NCBI RefSeq assembly: GCF_030009775.1
Contig: NZ_JASCTH010000042.1
Span: 1-64,000, forward strand
Reading direction: 5' to 3'
DNA length: 64,000 nucleotides
From: Actinoplanes sandaracinus
Lineage (GTDB): Bacteria > Actinomycetota > Actinomycetes > Mycobacteriales > Micromonosporaceae
Both the position numbers and the translations under genes were made by a program. Of the stretch, positions 38,712 to 46,092 are shown in pieces; within the stretch, counting starts at the first letter, position 1; each line of letters begins with the position of its first letter. The notes below the pieces were generated by a model. It was not told the origin of the DNA and ran no database searches. It saw only the letters and a list, made by a program, of their open reading frames with translations.

Positions 38712-38730
38712 GTCATCCGCCGGGGATGAA
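38712..38730 (-). promoter_or_regulatory. 19-bp regulon box, copy 4
   Basis: On the minus strand TTCATCC-CCGGC-GGATGAC, ending 34 nt before the DUF6325-like ATG. CAGGCT follows 23 nt downstream as a -10 candidate. Confidence 0.8.
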
Positions 38731-38771
38731 CCTCGCGCACCGATCACGCCGGGTCTCCCGTGCGGGGCGGC

Positions 38772-38790
38772 TTCATCCGCGCCGGATGAG
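38772..38790 (+). promoter_or_regulatory. 19-bp regulon box, copy 5
   Basis: TTCATCC-GCGCC-GGATGAG, ending 64 nt before the membrane protein at 38855. AAGCGT follows at 38813. It is divergent from copy 4, 41 bp away. Confidence 0.8.
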
Positions 38791-38854
38791 GCGTGCGGAG
38801 GGCCGCTTCGACAAGCGTCGGCGCAGGCCGGTGAGCGCCTGCGAGGAGGACACG

Positions 38855-40249
38855 ATGACGATCCCGCCGTCCCCGTCACCAACGGTCGGGCACGCGAGTG
38901 CGCCGGGCGTTCCGGAGAACGACGAGCTGGAGCGCCTGCGTGCCGAGGTCGCCGCGCTGCGTGCCCGGCTGGAGGCCCGGCCGCCCAAGCGGGTGGGCGG
39001 CGCCGCCGTCCGCCGGGCCGTCGCCGCCGTTCTCGCCGTCCTCGCCGCGTTCGCGCTGGTGACCAGCGTGGTCGGGCTGTGGGCGGCGCGGACCACACTG
39101 AACACCGATCGGTGGGTGGCGACCGTGGCGCCGCTTCCTCAGGACCCTCGGGTCAATGCCGCGGTCGCCGAGTACGCCACCGCCGAGGTGTTCCGGGTGC
39201 TCGACGTCGAGCAGCGGCTGCGCGCCGTGCTGCCCGAGCAGGCGGCGTTCGTGGCCGGGCCGATCACCGGCCAACTGCGCGGCCAGGTCCGCGCGACCGT
39301 GGCCAGGGTGCTCGGCAGCGACCGTTTCGCAGCGATCTGGGTCGACCTGAACCGGCAGCTTCACCAGCGGATCCTCGCCGTCGTGGAGGGCACCAGCGCG
39401 GTGGTCACGGCCCGGGAGGACCGCGTCGAGATCGACCTGCTGCCGCTGATCAACCAGGTGCTGCGGGAGTTGAGCGCCCAGTTGCCGACGCTGTTCGGCA
39501 AACAGATCGCCTTGCCGGACCTCAGCAGCGGCGCCATCCCGGAGAACCTTCGGCTGCGGGTGGAGGAGGCGCTGGGGGTGACCCTGCCGGCGAACTTCGC
39601 ACAGTTCACCGTCTACGATGCCGGGCGGTTGTGGGAGGCGCAGCAGGGTGTCGCGGCCGCGAAGCGCTACCTGACGCTCTTCGTCGCCGGGACGATCCTG
39701 CTCCTGGTGGCCGCGTTCGTGATCTCGCCGCGGCGACGCCGCACCGCCGTCCAGTTCGGTGTCTGGCTGGTGGTGGCCGCGGTGGCCGTCACCGTGGCGT
39801 TGCGGGCGGTCCGGCGGGAGATCATCGCCGCGGTGCCCGCCGGAACCTATCGCGACGGCGTGGACGCGGCGATGACCGTCGTGTTCAGCCTGCTGCGGGA
39901 CCGCGGCGCTCAGATGATCGCGATCGGTGTGGCGATCGCCTTGCTCGCCTATCTGGTGGGGCCGGGCCGGATCCCGGTGCGGCTGCGGGGCGGGGCCCGG
40001 CGCGCGGCGGCCGCCGGGTGGCGGCGGACACGAACGGGCGGCGCCCTCGCGGTGACCCGCGGGCCGGGTCTCATCGCCCGGCATCTCGATCCGGTACGCG
40101 TGGCCGGCCTGGTGGTGGCGGCCATTCTCGCGCTGACGTTCTCCTCGTGGACGTCCTTGCTGGTCATCGTGATCCTGCTGGCGGCGTACGAGGTGGCGGT
40201 GACCGTGATCGCGCGCCGTCGCGCGGCTGATCCCGGCTTCGTCGCCTGA
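38855..40249 (+). CDS. Multi-pass membrane protein of unknown function
   Basis: A 464-residue protein. The N-terminus has a short coiled coil (ENDELERLRAEVAALRARLE), then a first membrane helix (VLAVLAAFALVTSVVGLWA). A soluble outer domain of about 200 residues follows (TDRWVATVAPLPQDPRVNAA, IEIDLLPLINQVLRELSAQL). Then come five more helices in the C-terminal half. The start has a strong GAGGAGGA. I recognise the layout from uncharacterised actinobacterial membrane proteins but cannot name a function. Box 5 and the convergent terminator show it is a single-gene unit. Confidence 0.82.
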   Translation: MTIPPSPSPTVGHASAPGVPENDELERLRAEVAALRARLEARPPKRVGGAAVRRAVAAVLAVLAAFALVTSVVGLWAARTTLNTDRWVATVAPLPQDPRVNAAVAEYATAEVFRVLDVEQRLRAVLPEQAAFVAGPITGQLRGQVRATVARVLGSDRFAAIWVDLNRQLHQRILAVVEGTSAVVTAREDRVEIDLLPLINQVLRELSAQLPTLFGKQIALPDLSSGAIPENLRLRVEEALGVTLPANFAQFTVYDAGRLWEAQQGVAAAKRYLTLFVAGTILLLVAAFVISPRRRRTAVQFGVWLVVAAVAVTVALRAVRREIIAAVPAGTYRDGVDAAMTVVFSLLRDRGAQMIAIGVAIALLAYLVGPGRIPVRLRGGARRAAAAGWRRTRTGGALAVTRGPGLIARHLDPVRVAGLVVAAILALTFSSWTSLLVIVILLAAYEVAVTVIARRRAADPGFVA

Positions 40250-40272
40250 GGAGCCTCCGGACGCGGCGACCG

Positions 40273-40306
40273 CACGCCCCCGGCCGAGGTAGAGCTCGGG
40301 GGCGTG
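40273..40306. terminator. Bidirectional terminator
   Basis: Perfect 10-bp stem CACGCCCCCG / CGGGGGCGTG with a 14-nt loop, between the convergent membrane-protein and DUF2252 genes. Confidence 0.75.
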
Positions 40307-40322
40307 TGGTCGGCGGTGTGCG

Positions 40323-41732
40323 TCAGATGCCGTCCGCGGCGGCGATCCGGCCGTCGCGGACGGCTCCGGCGAAGGCGGCGTGATCGGTCTCGGTCTGGTC
40401 GGCGTAGGTTTCGGCGAACGTGACCAGAGCCCGCTCGAAGCGGTTGCCGCCGCCGAGATAGGACGCGATCGCGATGCGGTCGCCCCCGCGGGCATGGGCG
40501 CGGGCCAGCGTCCATCCGCAGAGCTGGCCGTAGGCGCCCAGCCCGGCCGGGTCCATCGCGCCGACCACGGCGCTGCCCTTCCAGTCGCGCAGTTGCCGCA
40601 CGTAGAAGTCGCGGGTGCGCCCGTCGAAACCCGCGACGCTGTGCCATCCGAGGAAGATGTCGCTGGCCGCTTGCATGATCCGCTGGCCGGCGACGACCCG
40701 GTGGCCGTCGCTGTCCCAGAGCGGTTCCGCGTCTCCCACGGCGGTGGCCAGGACCGACGGTCCCGCCTCCTTGATCTGCAGCAGAAGGGGGTCGCCGTCG
40801 TCGCGGCCGGTGAGCAGGACGATCCAGCACCGGGTGCCGACGCTGCCGACGCCGACCACCTTGCGGGCCATGTCGACGAACTCGAAGGCGTCGAAGAGGC
40901 GCCGCCGGTCGTCGGCGAGGCTGTCGCGGTATCCGGCCAGCAGTTCGCGGATCTGGTCCTCCAGGTGCTTGCGGGCCAGGTCGGGCACCAGGTCCCCGAC
41001 CGGGGTCAGCAGCGGCGGGTCGGCGGCGATCCGCCGCTGCCCGTCCACCAGCGTGGTCAACTTGCGGTACGCGTGCAGGCTGTCCCGGGCGCGTGCCTTG
41101 ATCCCGGCCCGGGCGAGGCGCCTGCCGCGTTTCCTGCCGAGTTCACGGCCGACCCGCGCGCGCAGCTCATCGATGTCGGCGCGCGCGTACCAGACGTCCA
41201 GTTCCCGCATCGCCGCGAAGTCGATCATCGCCTCGCGGTACCTGCGGGCCGTGGCCAGCACGACCGCCGACCGTTCCTTGCGTTTGAACCCGTTGGCCCG
41301 GCCGGCCAGGGCAAGGCTGGCCACGAGTCGCTTCACGTCCCACTCGAACGGCCCCGGGTGCGTCTCGTCGAAGTCGTTGAGATCGAAGACGAGGCGGCGC
41401 TCCGGTGAGGCGTAGAGCCCGAAGTTGGCCAGGTGGGCGTCACCGCACAGGTCCCCGACCAGCCCGGACGAGGCCGCGGCGGCCAGATCGGCCGCCATGA
41501 TCACGGCGGCGCCGCGATAGAAGGCCAGCGGGGACGCCAGCATCCGGCCGTGCCGGATCGGCAGCAGCTCCGGCAGGCGCCCGGCCTCCTGTCCGGTGAG
41601 CAGCGCCACCGGGTCGGTCCGGCCGCTTGCCGGGACGAACTCGGCGAGCCGCTTCAGGGGGAGACGGTCGCGGGCGGCGGATCCGGCCGCGGCGCGCGCG
41701 GCCGGGTCGGCGTGGGTGGGCATGGCGGTCAC
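40323..41732 (-). CDS. DUF2252 family protein
   Basis: A 469-residue protein matching DUF2252: KRLAEFVPASGRTDPVALLT, MLASPLAFYRGAAVIMAADL, GDAHLANFGLYASPERRLVFDLNDFDET, FEWDVKRLVASLALAGR and GTRCWIVLLTGRDDGDPLLLQIKEA. GDxHxxN and the later D-x-NDFD resemble the catalytic loop and metal motif of aminoglycoside-phosphotransferase-like kinases, so an uncharacterised kinase-fold activity is plausible. Its ATG overlaps the DUF1269 stop by 4 nt. It is transcribed with that gene downstream of a weak box (copy 6). Confidence 0.88.
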   Translation of the reverse strand: MTAMPTHADPAARAAAGSAARDRLPLKRLAEFVPASGRTDPVALLTGQEAGRLPELLPIRHGRMLASPLAFYRGAAVIMAADLAAAASSGLVGDLCGDAHLANFGLYASPERRLVFDLNDFDETHPGPFEWDVKRLVASLALAGRANGFKRKERSAVVLATARRYREAMIDFAAMRELDVWYARADIDELRARVGRELGRKRGRRLARAGIKARARDSLHAYRKLTTLVDGQRRIAADPPLLTPVGDLVPDLARKHLEDQIRELLAGYRDSLADDRRRLFDAFEFVDMARKVVGVGSVGTRCWIVLLTGRDDGDPLLLQIKEAGPSVLATAVGDAEPLWDSDGHRVVAGQRIMQAASDIFLGWHSVAGFDGRTRDFYVRQLRDWKGSAVVGAMDPAGLGAYGQLCGWTLARAHARGGDRIAIASYLGGGNRFERALVTFAETYADQTETDHAAFAGAVRDGRIAAADGI

Positions 41733-42226
41733 CGCCGTCCGCCGCCGCCGAAGGTCTCCAGAAGGATCTCCTGCTCACCATCGGTGAGGTTGGTGGCGAT
41801 CAGCCACTTGCGCAGGCCGTGGAAACGCTCGCCGAGGCGGTCCAGATCGCCGTTCTCGGTGACCAGGAACAGCGCAGACGTCCCCTCGGTGACCTCGGCG
41901 CGGATGGTCTCCAGTTGCTCCCGGTCGATGCCGGTTCCCTCGGTCGCCCGCACCAGCGCGCCGATGCCGGCCCCGACCGCGCCGCCGACGACCGGCGCCA
42001 GGAAGAGGCCCCCGATGACGACACCCCAGAAGGCGCCCCAGCCGGTGGTCCGCCACGTGCTCTCGTGCTGGTGGTGGGTCGCGGCCTGGGCCGCGCCCTT
42101 CGGCCAGACCACCACCGCGTAGTCGATGATCTTCACCAAGCCTTCCGCGGCGGCATGCCGCAGGATGGTGACGGCCTGCTCGGCGCGGTCGGGCTCGTCG
42201 AACTTCCACACCGTGAACGTGGTCAT
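41729..42226 (-). CDS. DUF1269 family protein, copy A
   Basis: A 165-residue protein with the DUF1269 pattern: TVWKFDEPDRAEQAVTILRH, LVKIIDYAVVVWPKG, a glycine-rich hydrophobic hairpin (GWGAFWGVVIGGLFLAPVVG, GGAVGAGIGALV), then VTEGTSALFLVTENGDLDRL and KWLIATNLTDGEQEILLETF. The hairpin suggests membrane association. A good GAGGAG precedes the ATG. A second DUF1269 gene lies at 44380. Function unknown for the family. Confidence 0.9.
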   Translation of the reverse strand: MTTFTVWKFDEPDRAEQAVTILRHAAAEGLVKIIDYAVVVWPKGAAQAATHHQHESTWRTTGWGAFWGVVIGGLFLAPVVGGAVGAGIGALVRATEGTGIDREQLETIRAEVTEGTSALFLVTENGDLDRLGERFHGLRKWLIATNLTDGEQEILLETFGGGGRR

Positions 42227-42253
42227 GACTGCTCCTCTGGTTTGCCGACGCCG

Positions 42254-43414
42254 TCATCGTCGGCCCCGCCGGTCCGCCCTCACCTCATCCCGGGGGAGCG
42301 ACCCGGCGGGTGGGCCGCCGGCGAGGAGGCCGTTCAGCCAGCGGGTCGACGGGTCGATGTCGACCAGCAGACCCTTGGCGAGCAGCGTGAGCGGGATGGC
42401 CAGCAGGGCGCCGAGCGCGCCCAGGACCCAGGCCCAGAACACCAGGGACAGGAACGAGACGGTCGCGGACAGTCCCACCGCGTCACCGACGATCTTCGGT
42501 TGGATCACCGACTGGATGATGAAGTTGACCCCGCAGTAGACGGCGACCACCCACAGCATCAACTCCGGCCCGCCCTCAAGCAGACCGAGCAGCGCGGGCG
42601 GAACCAGCCCGATGACGAAGCCGATGTTGGGAATGTAGTTGGTGATGAACGACAGCAGCCCCCACAGCAGCGGCAGCGGGATCCCCAGGCCCCACAGCAG
42701 CACCGTGTCGAAGACCGCCACGATCAGCCCGAACACCGTGGACACCAGCAGGTAGCTGCGGGTTCCCCCGGCGAACGAGCGCAGCGCCGCGACCACCTGT
42801 GGCCGCTCGGGCGCGACGGCCCGCAGCCGGGCCGGGAAGTGCACCGTGTCGAGGCACATGAACAGCAGGACGGCGAGCAGGAACACGGCGTTTGAGAACA
42901 CCCCGGCCACGCCGCCGAACAGGGCCTCGGCGAAACGCACGAGGGAGCCGGTGTCCACCCCCGCCACCGCGCCCCGCAACTGCTCCACGTCGACGCCCAG
43001 CCCGCCGAGCGTCCGCACCAGATCGTCGCGGAGCGCCACGAATGGGGCCTGGTACTCCGGCAGGAGATCGACCAGCCTCGCGACCGAGATCGCCAGCGCC
43101 CCGCCGAGCGCGAACAACCCCAGGTAAACGGTGGTGACGGTGACCGTCAGGGCCAGCCAGGCCGGAGCGCCGCGCCGGCGCAGCCAGGCCGTGAGCGGAC
43201 TGACCGTGACGGCCAGCATCAACGCCAGGAACACCGGCCCGACCAGCTCGGCGACGCCGCGCAGCCCGGCCACCACCACCACGGCGCATGCCGAGCCGAG
43301 CAACACCAGCACGCCACGGGGAAAAGCCGGCGGGCCGGCCGGGCCTGCGCCGTTGGCGCGTGCGGCAAGCCGCGGCAGGTGCTGCCGCGGCTGCCGGACC
43401 ACCAGGCGGGTCAT
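42254..43414 (-). CDS. AI-2E family transporter (YdiK/PerM-like)
   Basis: A 386-residue membrane protein with about eight helices and the AI-2E family hallmarks: LVGPVFLALMLAVTVSPLTAWL, a central soluble stretch (YQAPFVALRDDLVRTLGGLG), FLLAVLLFMCLDTVHFP, LLWGLLSFITNYIPNIGFVIGLVPPALLGLL and IQPKIVGDAVGLSATVSFLSL. Some family members export autoinducer-2 or act as Na+/H+ antiporters, so the substrate is open. Start at ATG 43414 chosen; a GTG 9 nt upstream is possible. It is in the minus-strand run between the DUF7144 and DUF1269 genes. Confidence 0.88.
   Translation of the reverse strand: MTRLVVRQPRQHLPRLAARANGAGPAGPPAFPRGVLVLLGSACAVVVVAGLRGVAELVGPVFLALMLAVTVSPLTAWLRRRGAPAWLALTVTVTTVYLGLFALGGALAISVARLVDLLPEYQAPFVALRDDLVRTLGGLGVDVEQLRGAVAGVDTGSLVRFAEALFGGVAGVFSNAVFLLAVLLFMCLDTVHFPARLRAVAPERPQVVAALRSFAGGTRSYLLVSTVFGLIVAVFDTVLLWGLGIPLPLLWGLLSFITNYIPNIGFVIGLVPPALLGLLEGGPELMLWVVAVYCGVNFIIQSVIQPKIVGDAVGLSATVSFLSLVFWAWVLGALGALLAIPLTLLAKGLLVDIDPSTRWLNGLLAGGPPAGSLPRDEVRADRRGRR
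42284..42302 (-). promoter_or_regulatory. Half-conserved regulon box, copy 6
   Basis: On the minus strand GTCGCTC-CCCCG-GGATGAG: only the gene-proximal half fits. It ends 57 nt before the DUF1269 start, with GACGAT at the expected -10 position. It lies inside the 3' end of the AI-2E gene. Confidence 0.5.
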
Positions 43415-43465
43415 GCTCCGCACCGGCCGGGACCGCTCCCTCGTTCGGTCCCGGCCGGGCGGAAG

Positions 43466-43909
43466 TCAGTACTTGATCTCACGGCCGTGGACGGTGAGGG
43501 CATAGATCACCAGTACGTCCATGACGATCACGATCGTGGACCAGATCGGATAGGCCGGAAGGAACGCCATGTTCACCAGGGAACTCAGCACCGCGATGAC
43601 GACGCCGACCACGCGCGCCCAGGTCTGGCCGGCCAGGATGCCGAGCCCGGCGCCCACCGCGGCCAGGCCGAGGCCGAGATGGGTCCAGCCGTAGGCGCTG
43701 TAGTCCACCGGCACCACCAGACCACTGCTGGTGGTCAGGTAGAAGTCGTCGCGGAACAGGGCGACCAGCCCTTCGATCGCCTGGAAGGAGCCGAGCATCA
43801 GCAGCATGACGCCGGCGAAGACCACCAGTCCCACCCATCCGCTCGGCCGCCGCCGGCCGGAGGGCACGTACGGCTCGTCGTACGACTGCCGCGCCTCTGT
43901 GTCGGTCAT
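43466..43909 (-). CDS. DUF7144-type four-helix membrane protein
   Basis: A 147-residue protein. After a polar N-terminus (TDTEARQSYDEPYVPSG) there are four membrane helices (WVGLVVFAGVMLLMLGSFQAIEG..., GWTHLGLGLAAVGAGLGILAG, VVGVVIAVLSSLVNMAFLPA, STIVIVMDVLVIYALTVHG). The layout fits the DUF7144 membrane family, of unknown role. The ATG at 43909 follows GGGAGAGA and overlaps the upstream ORF stop by 4 nt. Box 7 lies 65 nt upstream. Confidence 0.82.
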   Translation of the reverse strand: MTDTEARQSYDEPYVPSGRRRPSGWVGLVVFAGVMLLMLGSFQAIEGLVALFRDDFYLTTSSGLVVPVDYSAYGWTHLGLGLAAVGAGLGILAGQTWARVVGVVIAVLSSLVNMAFLPAYPIWSTIVIVMDVLVIYALTVHGREIKY

Positions 43910-44193
43910 GATCTCTCCCAAGTCAGGGGATTCGACGTTGCGGACCGATCATGTGGCCGGGCGTCGGCGGGCACGCCATCCGCAGCGGATGAAACACCCG
44001 CCACGCGGCGCAGGCAGATCACCTCCACACCCGACCGGTCCAGCCGGGTGAGCAACCGCTGAAGGTCGGCGTCGGTGAGCTTCCCGCGGATGGTGCACTG
44101 CCGCGGCAGGGTCCGGTGGCGCAGGCCACCGAGCGCCATCCGGAGCAGCGGGCCGAGGAATCCGTATACCCGGATCTGATAGTGCTCGTGCAT
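43906..44193 (-). CDS. Small hypothetical protein
   Basis: A 95-residue protein. The first 65 residues look like a genuine small fold (HEHYQIRVYGFLGPLLRMAL, TIRGKLTDADLQRLLTRLDR, SGVEVICLRRV), similar in pattern to short actinobacterial proteins that end with such a strand. The last 30 residues are unstructured; in that part the DNA carries box 7 for the next gene, so the tail may simply read through a promoter. It has a good AAGGGAGAA and box 8 is 66 nt upstream. Function unknown. Confidence 0.68.
   Translation of the reverse strand: MHEHYQIRVYGFLGPLLRMALGGLRHRTLPRQCTIRGKLTDADLQRLLTRLDRSGVEVICLRRVAGVSSAADGVPADARPHDRSATSNPLTWERS
43975..43993 (-). promoter_or_regulatory. 19-bp regulon box, copy 7
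   Basis: On the minus strand TTCATCC-GCTGC-GGATGGC, ending 65 nt before the DUF7144 gene. It overlaps the coding tail of the upstream small gene. Confidence 0.7.
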
Positions 44194-44259
44194 AACTTCT
44201 CCCTTGTGCCGGTGCCGGACGGTTCCCGGCGACCCTTCCGGGCCGACCCGGGACGCTGC

Positions 44260-44278
44260 CTCCCCCCGCCTGGATGAG
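44260..44278 (-). promoter_or_regulatory. 19-bp regulon box, copy 8
   Basis: On the minus strand CTCATCC-AGGCG-GGGGGAG, ending 66 nt before the small gene at 44193. AAGGGT follows 23 nt downstream. Confidence 0.65.
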
Positions 44279-44300
44279 CGGGCGGGCGACCGATCGCGAG

Positions 44301-44319
44301 TTCACCCCTGCGGGGGGAG
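44301..44319 (+). promoter_or_regulatory. 19-bp regulon box, copy 9
   Basis: TTCACCC-CTGCG-GGGGGAG, ending 60 nt before the DUF1269 gene at 44380. Divergent from copy 8, 22 bp away. Confidence 0.65.
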
Positions 44320-44379
44320 GACCGTCGATGTCCGCCGTGGCTGACTGATCGGGACTCGCAGGTAGGAGAGGAGCACGAC

Positions 44380-44874
44380 ATGGCAACTCTGGTGGCCATC
44401 GGGTATCCCGACGAGACCACGGCGACGGCGGCGTCGCTGGAGGCGAACCGCCTGGCAAGGGATCTGATCATCCAACCGGACGCGATCGCGACGATCATCC
44501 GGGACCGGGAGGGCAAGTTCCACGTGACGACCAACCATCACGCGGTGGGAGGAGGCGCCACCTGGGGCATGTTCTGGGGCCTGTTGTTCGGGATGCTGTT
44601 CTTCATCCCGATTCTCGGCATGGCCGTCGGCGCGGGCCTCGGGGCTCTGACCGGCAAGCTCGCCAAGGGCGCCATCAACCGGGAGTTCCAGGACCGGATC
44701 CGCGAGGAGTTGCAGCCGGGCACCTCGGCGCTGTTCCTGGTGGTCGAGTCGGTCACGCCGGACAAGGCGGTGGAATCGCTGAGCAGGTTCGGCGGCACGG
44801 TGCTGAAGTCCTCGCTTCCGAAGGAGACCGAGGCCGAACTGCAGGAGGCGCTGCACGGCGGCGAGCAGCGGTAG
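44380..44874 (+). CDS. DUF1269 family protein, copy B
   Basis: A 164-residue protein: TLVAIGYPDETTATAASLEA, AIATIIRDREGKFHVTTNHH, the hydrophobic Gly-rich hairpin (WGMFWGLLFGMLFFIPILGM, AVGAGLGALTGKLAKGAIN), ELQPGTSALFLVVESVTPDK and TVLKSSLPKETEAELQEAL. It is the better conserved of the two DUF1269 proteins here. A strong AGGAGAGGAG precedes the ATG. A clear hairpin terminator follows, so it is a single-gene unit under box 9. Confidence 0.92.
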   Translation: MATLVAIGYPDETTATAASLEANRLARDLIIQPDAIATIIRDREGKFHVTTNHHAVGGGATWGMFWGLLFGMLFFIPILGMAVGAGLGALTGKLAKGAINREFQDRIREELQPGTSALFLVVESVTPDKAVESLSRFGGTVLKSSLPKETEAELQEALHGGEQR

Positions 44875-44890
44875 AACGTTCCGGCACACC

Positions 44891-44920
44891 GGACGCCGCC
44901 CGGATCTCCGGGCGGCGTCC
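44891..44920 (+). terminator. Hairpin terminator after DUF1269 gene
   Basis: Perfect 13-bp stem (GGACGCCGCCCGG and its complement) with a 4-nt loop, 16 bp past the stop codon. Confidence 0.8.
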
Positions 44921-44953
44921 TCGTGTCTTCGCGCCGGCCGTCCTTCTCCAGAC

Positions 44954-44979
44954 CGCGTTTGCCTCATGAGACAAACGCG
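44954..44979. promoter_or_regulatory. 26-bp near-perfect palindrome
   Basis: Core CTCATGAG flanked by CGCGTTTG and CAAACGCG; 12 of 13 base pairs match. It looks like an operator for a dimeric repressor, but no such regulator gene is adjacent. The next ORF starts 22 bp downstream. Confidence 0.55.
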
Positions 44980-45000
44980 ATCGGATAGTGCCGACGGCGG

Positions 45001-45291
45001 TTGCGGGTGAAACGGATGTCAGTTTCCGAGGTGGTCGGCACTATTGACCGCACTTCTGTGCACCACTACGGTCCGTCGACCGACAGGGCGGCGAACTCGG
45101 TGTACGCCTGGGGTGAACTCACCGAGCCGGCCGAACTCGGACTGGTTGTCGACGTCTGTCGACGTCACCGCAGGCCAGGACAAACCATCCAGGCCACCGT
45201 TCGCCCGCACCCCGGCCCGCTGTTCGCCCTACGCCTGACCGATACCTGCTGTTCACGGCTGGTAGCCGGAGCTCAAGCGCGCTCTGACTGA
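45001..45291 (+). CDS. Possible small hypothetical protein
   Basis: A 96-residue open frame with a possible internal start at 45016. The product is soluble, with a plausible beta-strand near its end (QTIQATVRPHPGPLFALRLTD) but no recognised domain. It is supported mainly by position just downstream of a strong operator-like palindrome and by the absence of a better candidate in either strand. It may not be a real gene. Confidence 0.3.
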   Translation: MRVKRMSVSEVVGTIDRTSVHHYGPSTDRAANSVYAWGELTEPAELGLVVDVCRRHRRPGQTIQATVRPHPGPLFALRLTDTCCSRLVAGAQARSD

Positions 45292-45302
45292 GGCAGGGAG
45301 GC

Positions 45303-45333
45303 TTGACCTTGACGTAACGTCAACGTCTCTAAT
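45303..45333 (+). promoter_or_regulatory. MerR-type promoter with 19-bp spacer and operator
   Basis: TTGACC (-35) and TCTAAT (-10) are 19 bp apart, the overlong spacing MerR regulators correct. The spacer contains the perfect palindrome TTGACGT-A-ACGTCAA (45309-45323). The ATG follows 6 bp after the -10, implying a leaderless transcript. Confidence 0.85.
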
Positions 45334-45339
45334 GGGGCC

Positions 45340-46092
45340 ATGCGTATCGGCGAGTTAGCCGCGCTGGTCGGAGTGACCACCCGTACCGTGCGCCACTATC
45401 ACCATCTCGGGTTGCTGCCCGAGCCGGAGCGGACCCCCGGCGGCTACCGCGACTACCGGCTGCGCGACGCGGTCCTGCTCGCCCGGGTCCGCCGCCTCGC
45501 CGAGCTCGGTCTGTCCCTCGATGAGATCCGCGACGTGCTCGCCGACGACCAGGGCCGCGAGCTGCGCGAGGTGCTCACCGATCTGGACGCCGACCTGGCC
45601 CGCCAGCAGGACGCCATCGCCGCCCGCCGGGCCCGGCTGGCCGCGCTACTGGCCGAGGCCGACCTCAACCTCGACACCACGGTCGCCCCCGACCTGGGGG
45701 ACCTGCTGCACGACATCCACCCCGCCGGCTCCGCGTTCGCCGCGCTCGATCGCGACATGTTGTCGCTGATCGACACCGGCGCCGACCCGGCCGCCCGGGA
45801 ACAGATCATGGCGATGCTCCAGCCGCTCACCGCATCGGACGCGCGGGGCCGGGGCCACGCCCTCACCGCGCGGATGGACGCGATTGCCGGTGCGGACCCG
45901 TCCGATCCGCGGGTCGCCGCGCTCGCCGCCGAGTTCGCGGCCCATCTGCCCGCCGAGATGGCCGCGGCGATGGTGGCCGGCCTCGAACAGGCGGAGACCA
46001 GCCACTGGCTGGCCCTGATGACCTCCGAACTCGCCCCAGCCCAGGTCGAGGTGCTGCGCCTGATGGTGACGATGCTCAAGGAGCGCGCATGA
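45340..46092 (+). CDS. MerR-family transcriptional regulator
   Basis: A 250-residue regulator. The N-terminal winged helix is MRIGELAALVGVTTRTVRHYHHLGLLPEPERTPG (two segments), followed by YRLRDAVLLARVRRLAELGLSLDEIRDVLADDQG and a dimerisation helix (LTDLDADLARQQDAIAARRARL). A C-terminal ligand region of about 140 residues resembles TipA-type effector domains in size. It has a textbook MerR promoter upstream, so it is autoregulated. Its stop overlaps the next gene by 4 nt, making the membrane protein its operon partner and likely target. Confidence 0.92.
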   Translation: MRIGELAALVGVTTRTVRHYHHLGLLPEPERTPGGYRDYRLRDAVLLARVRRLAELGLSLDEIRDVLADDQGRELREVLTDLDADLARQQDAIAARRARLAALLAEADLNLDTTVAPDLGDLLHDIHPAGSAFAALDRDMLSLIDTGADPAAREQIMAMLQPLTASDARGRGHALTARMDAIAGADPSDPRVAALAAEFAAHLPAEMAAAMVAGLEQAETSHWLALMTSELAPAQVEVLRLMVTMLKERA

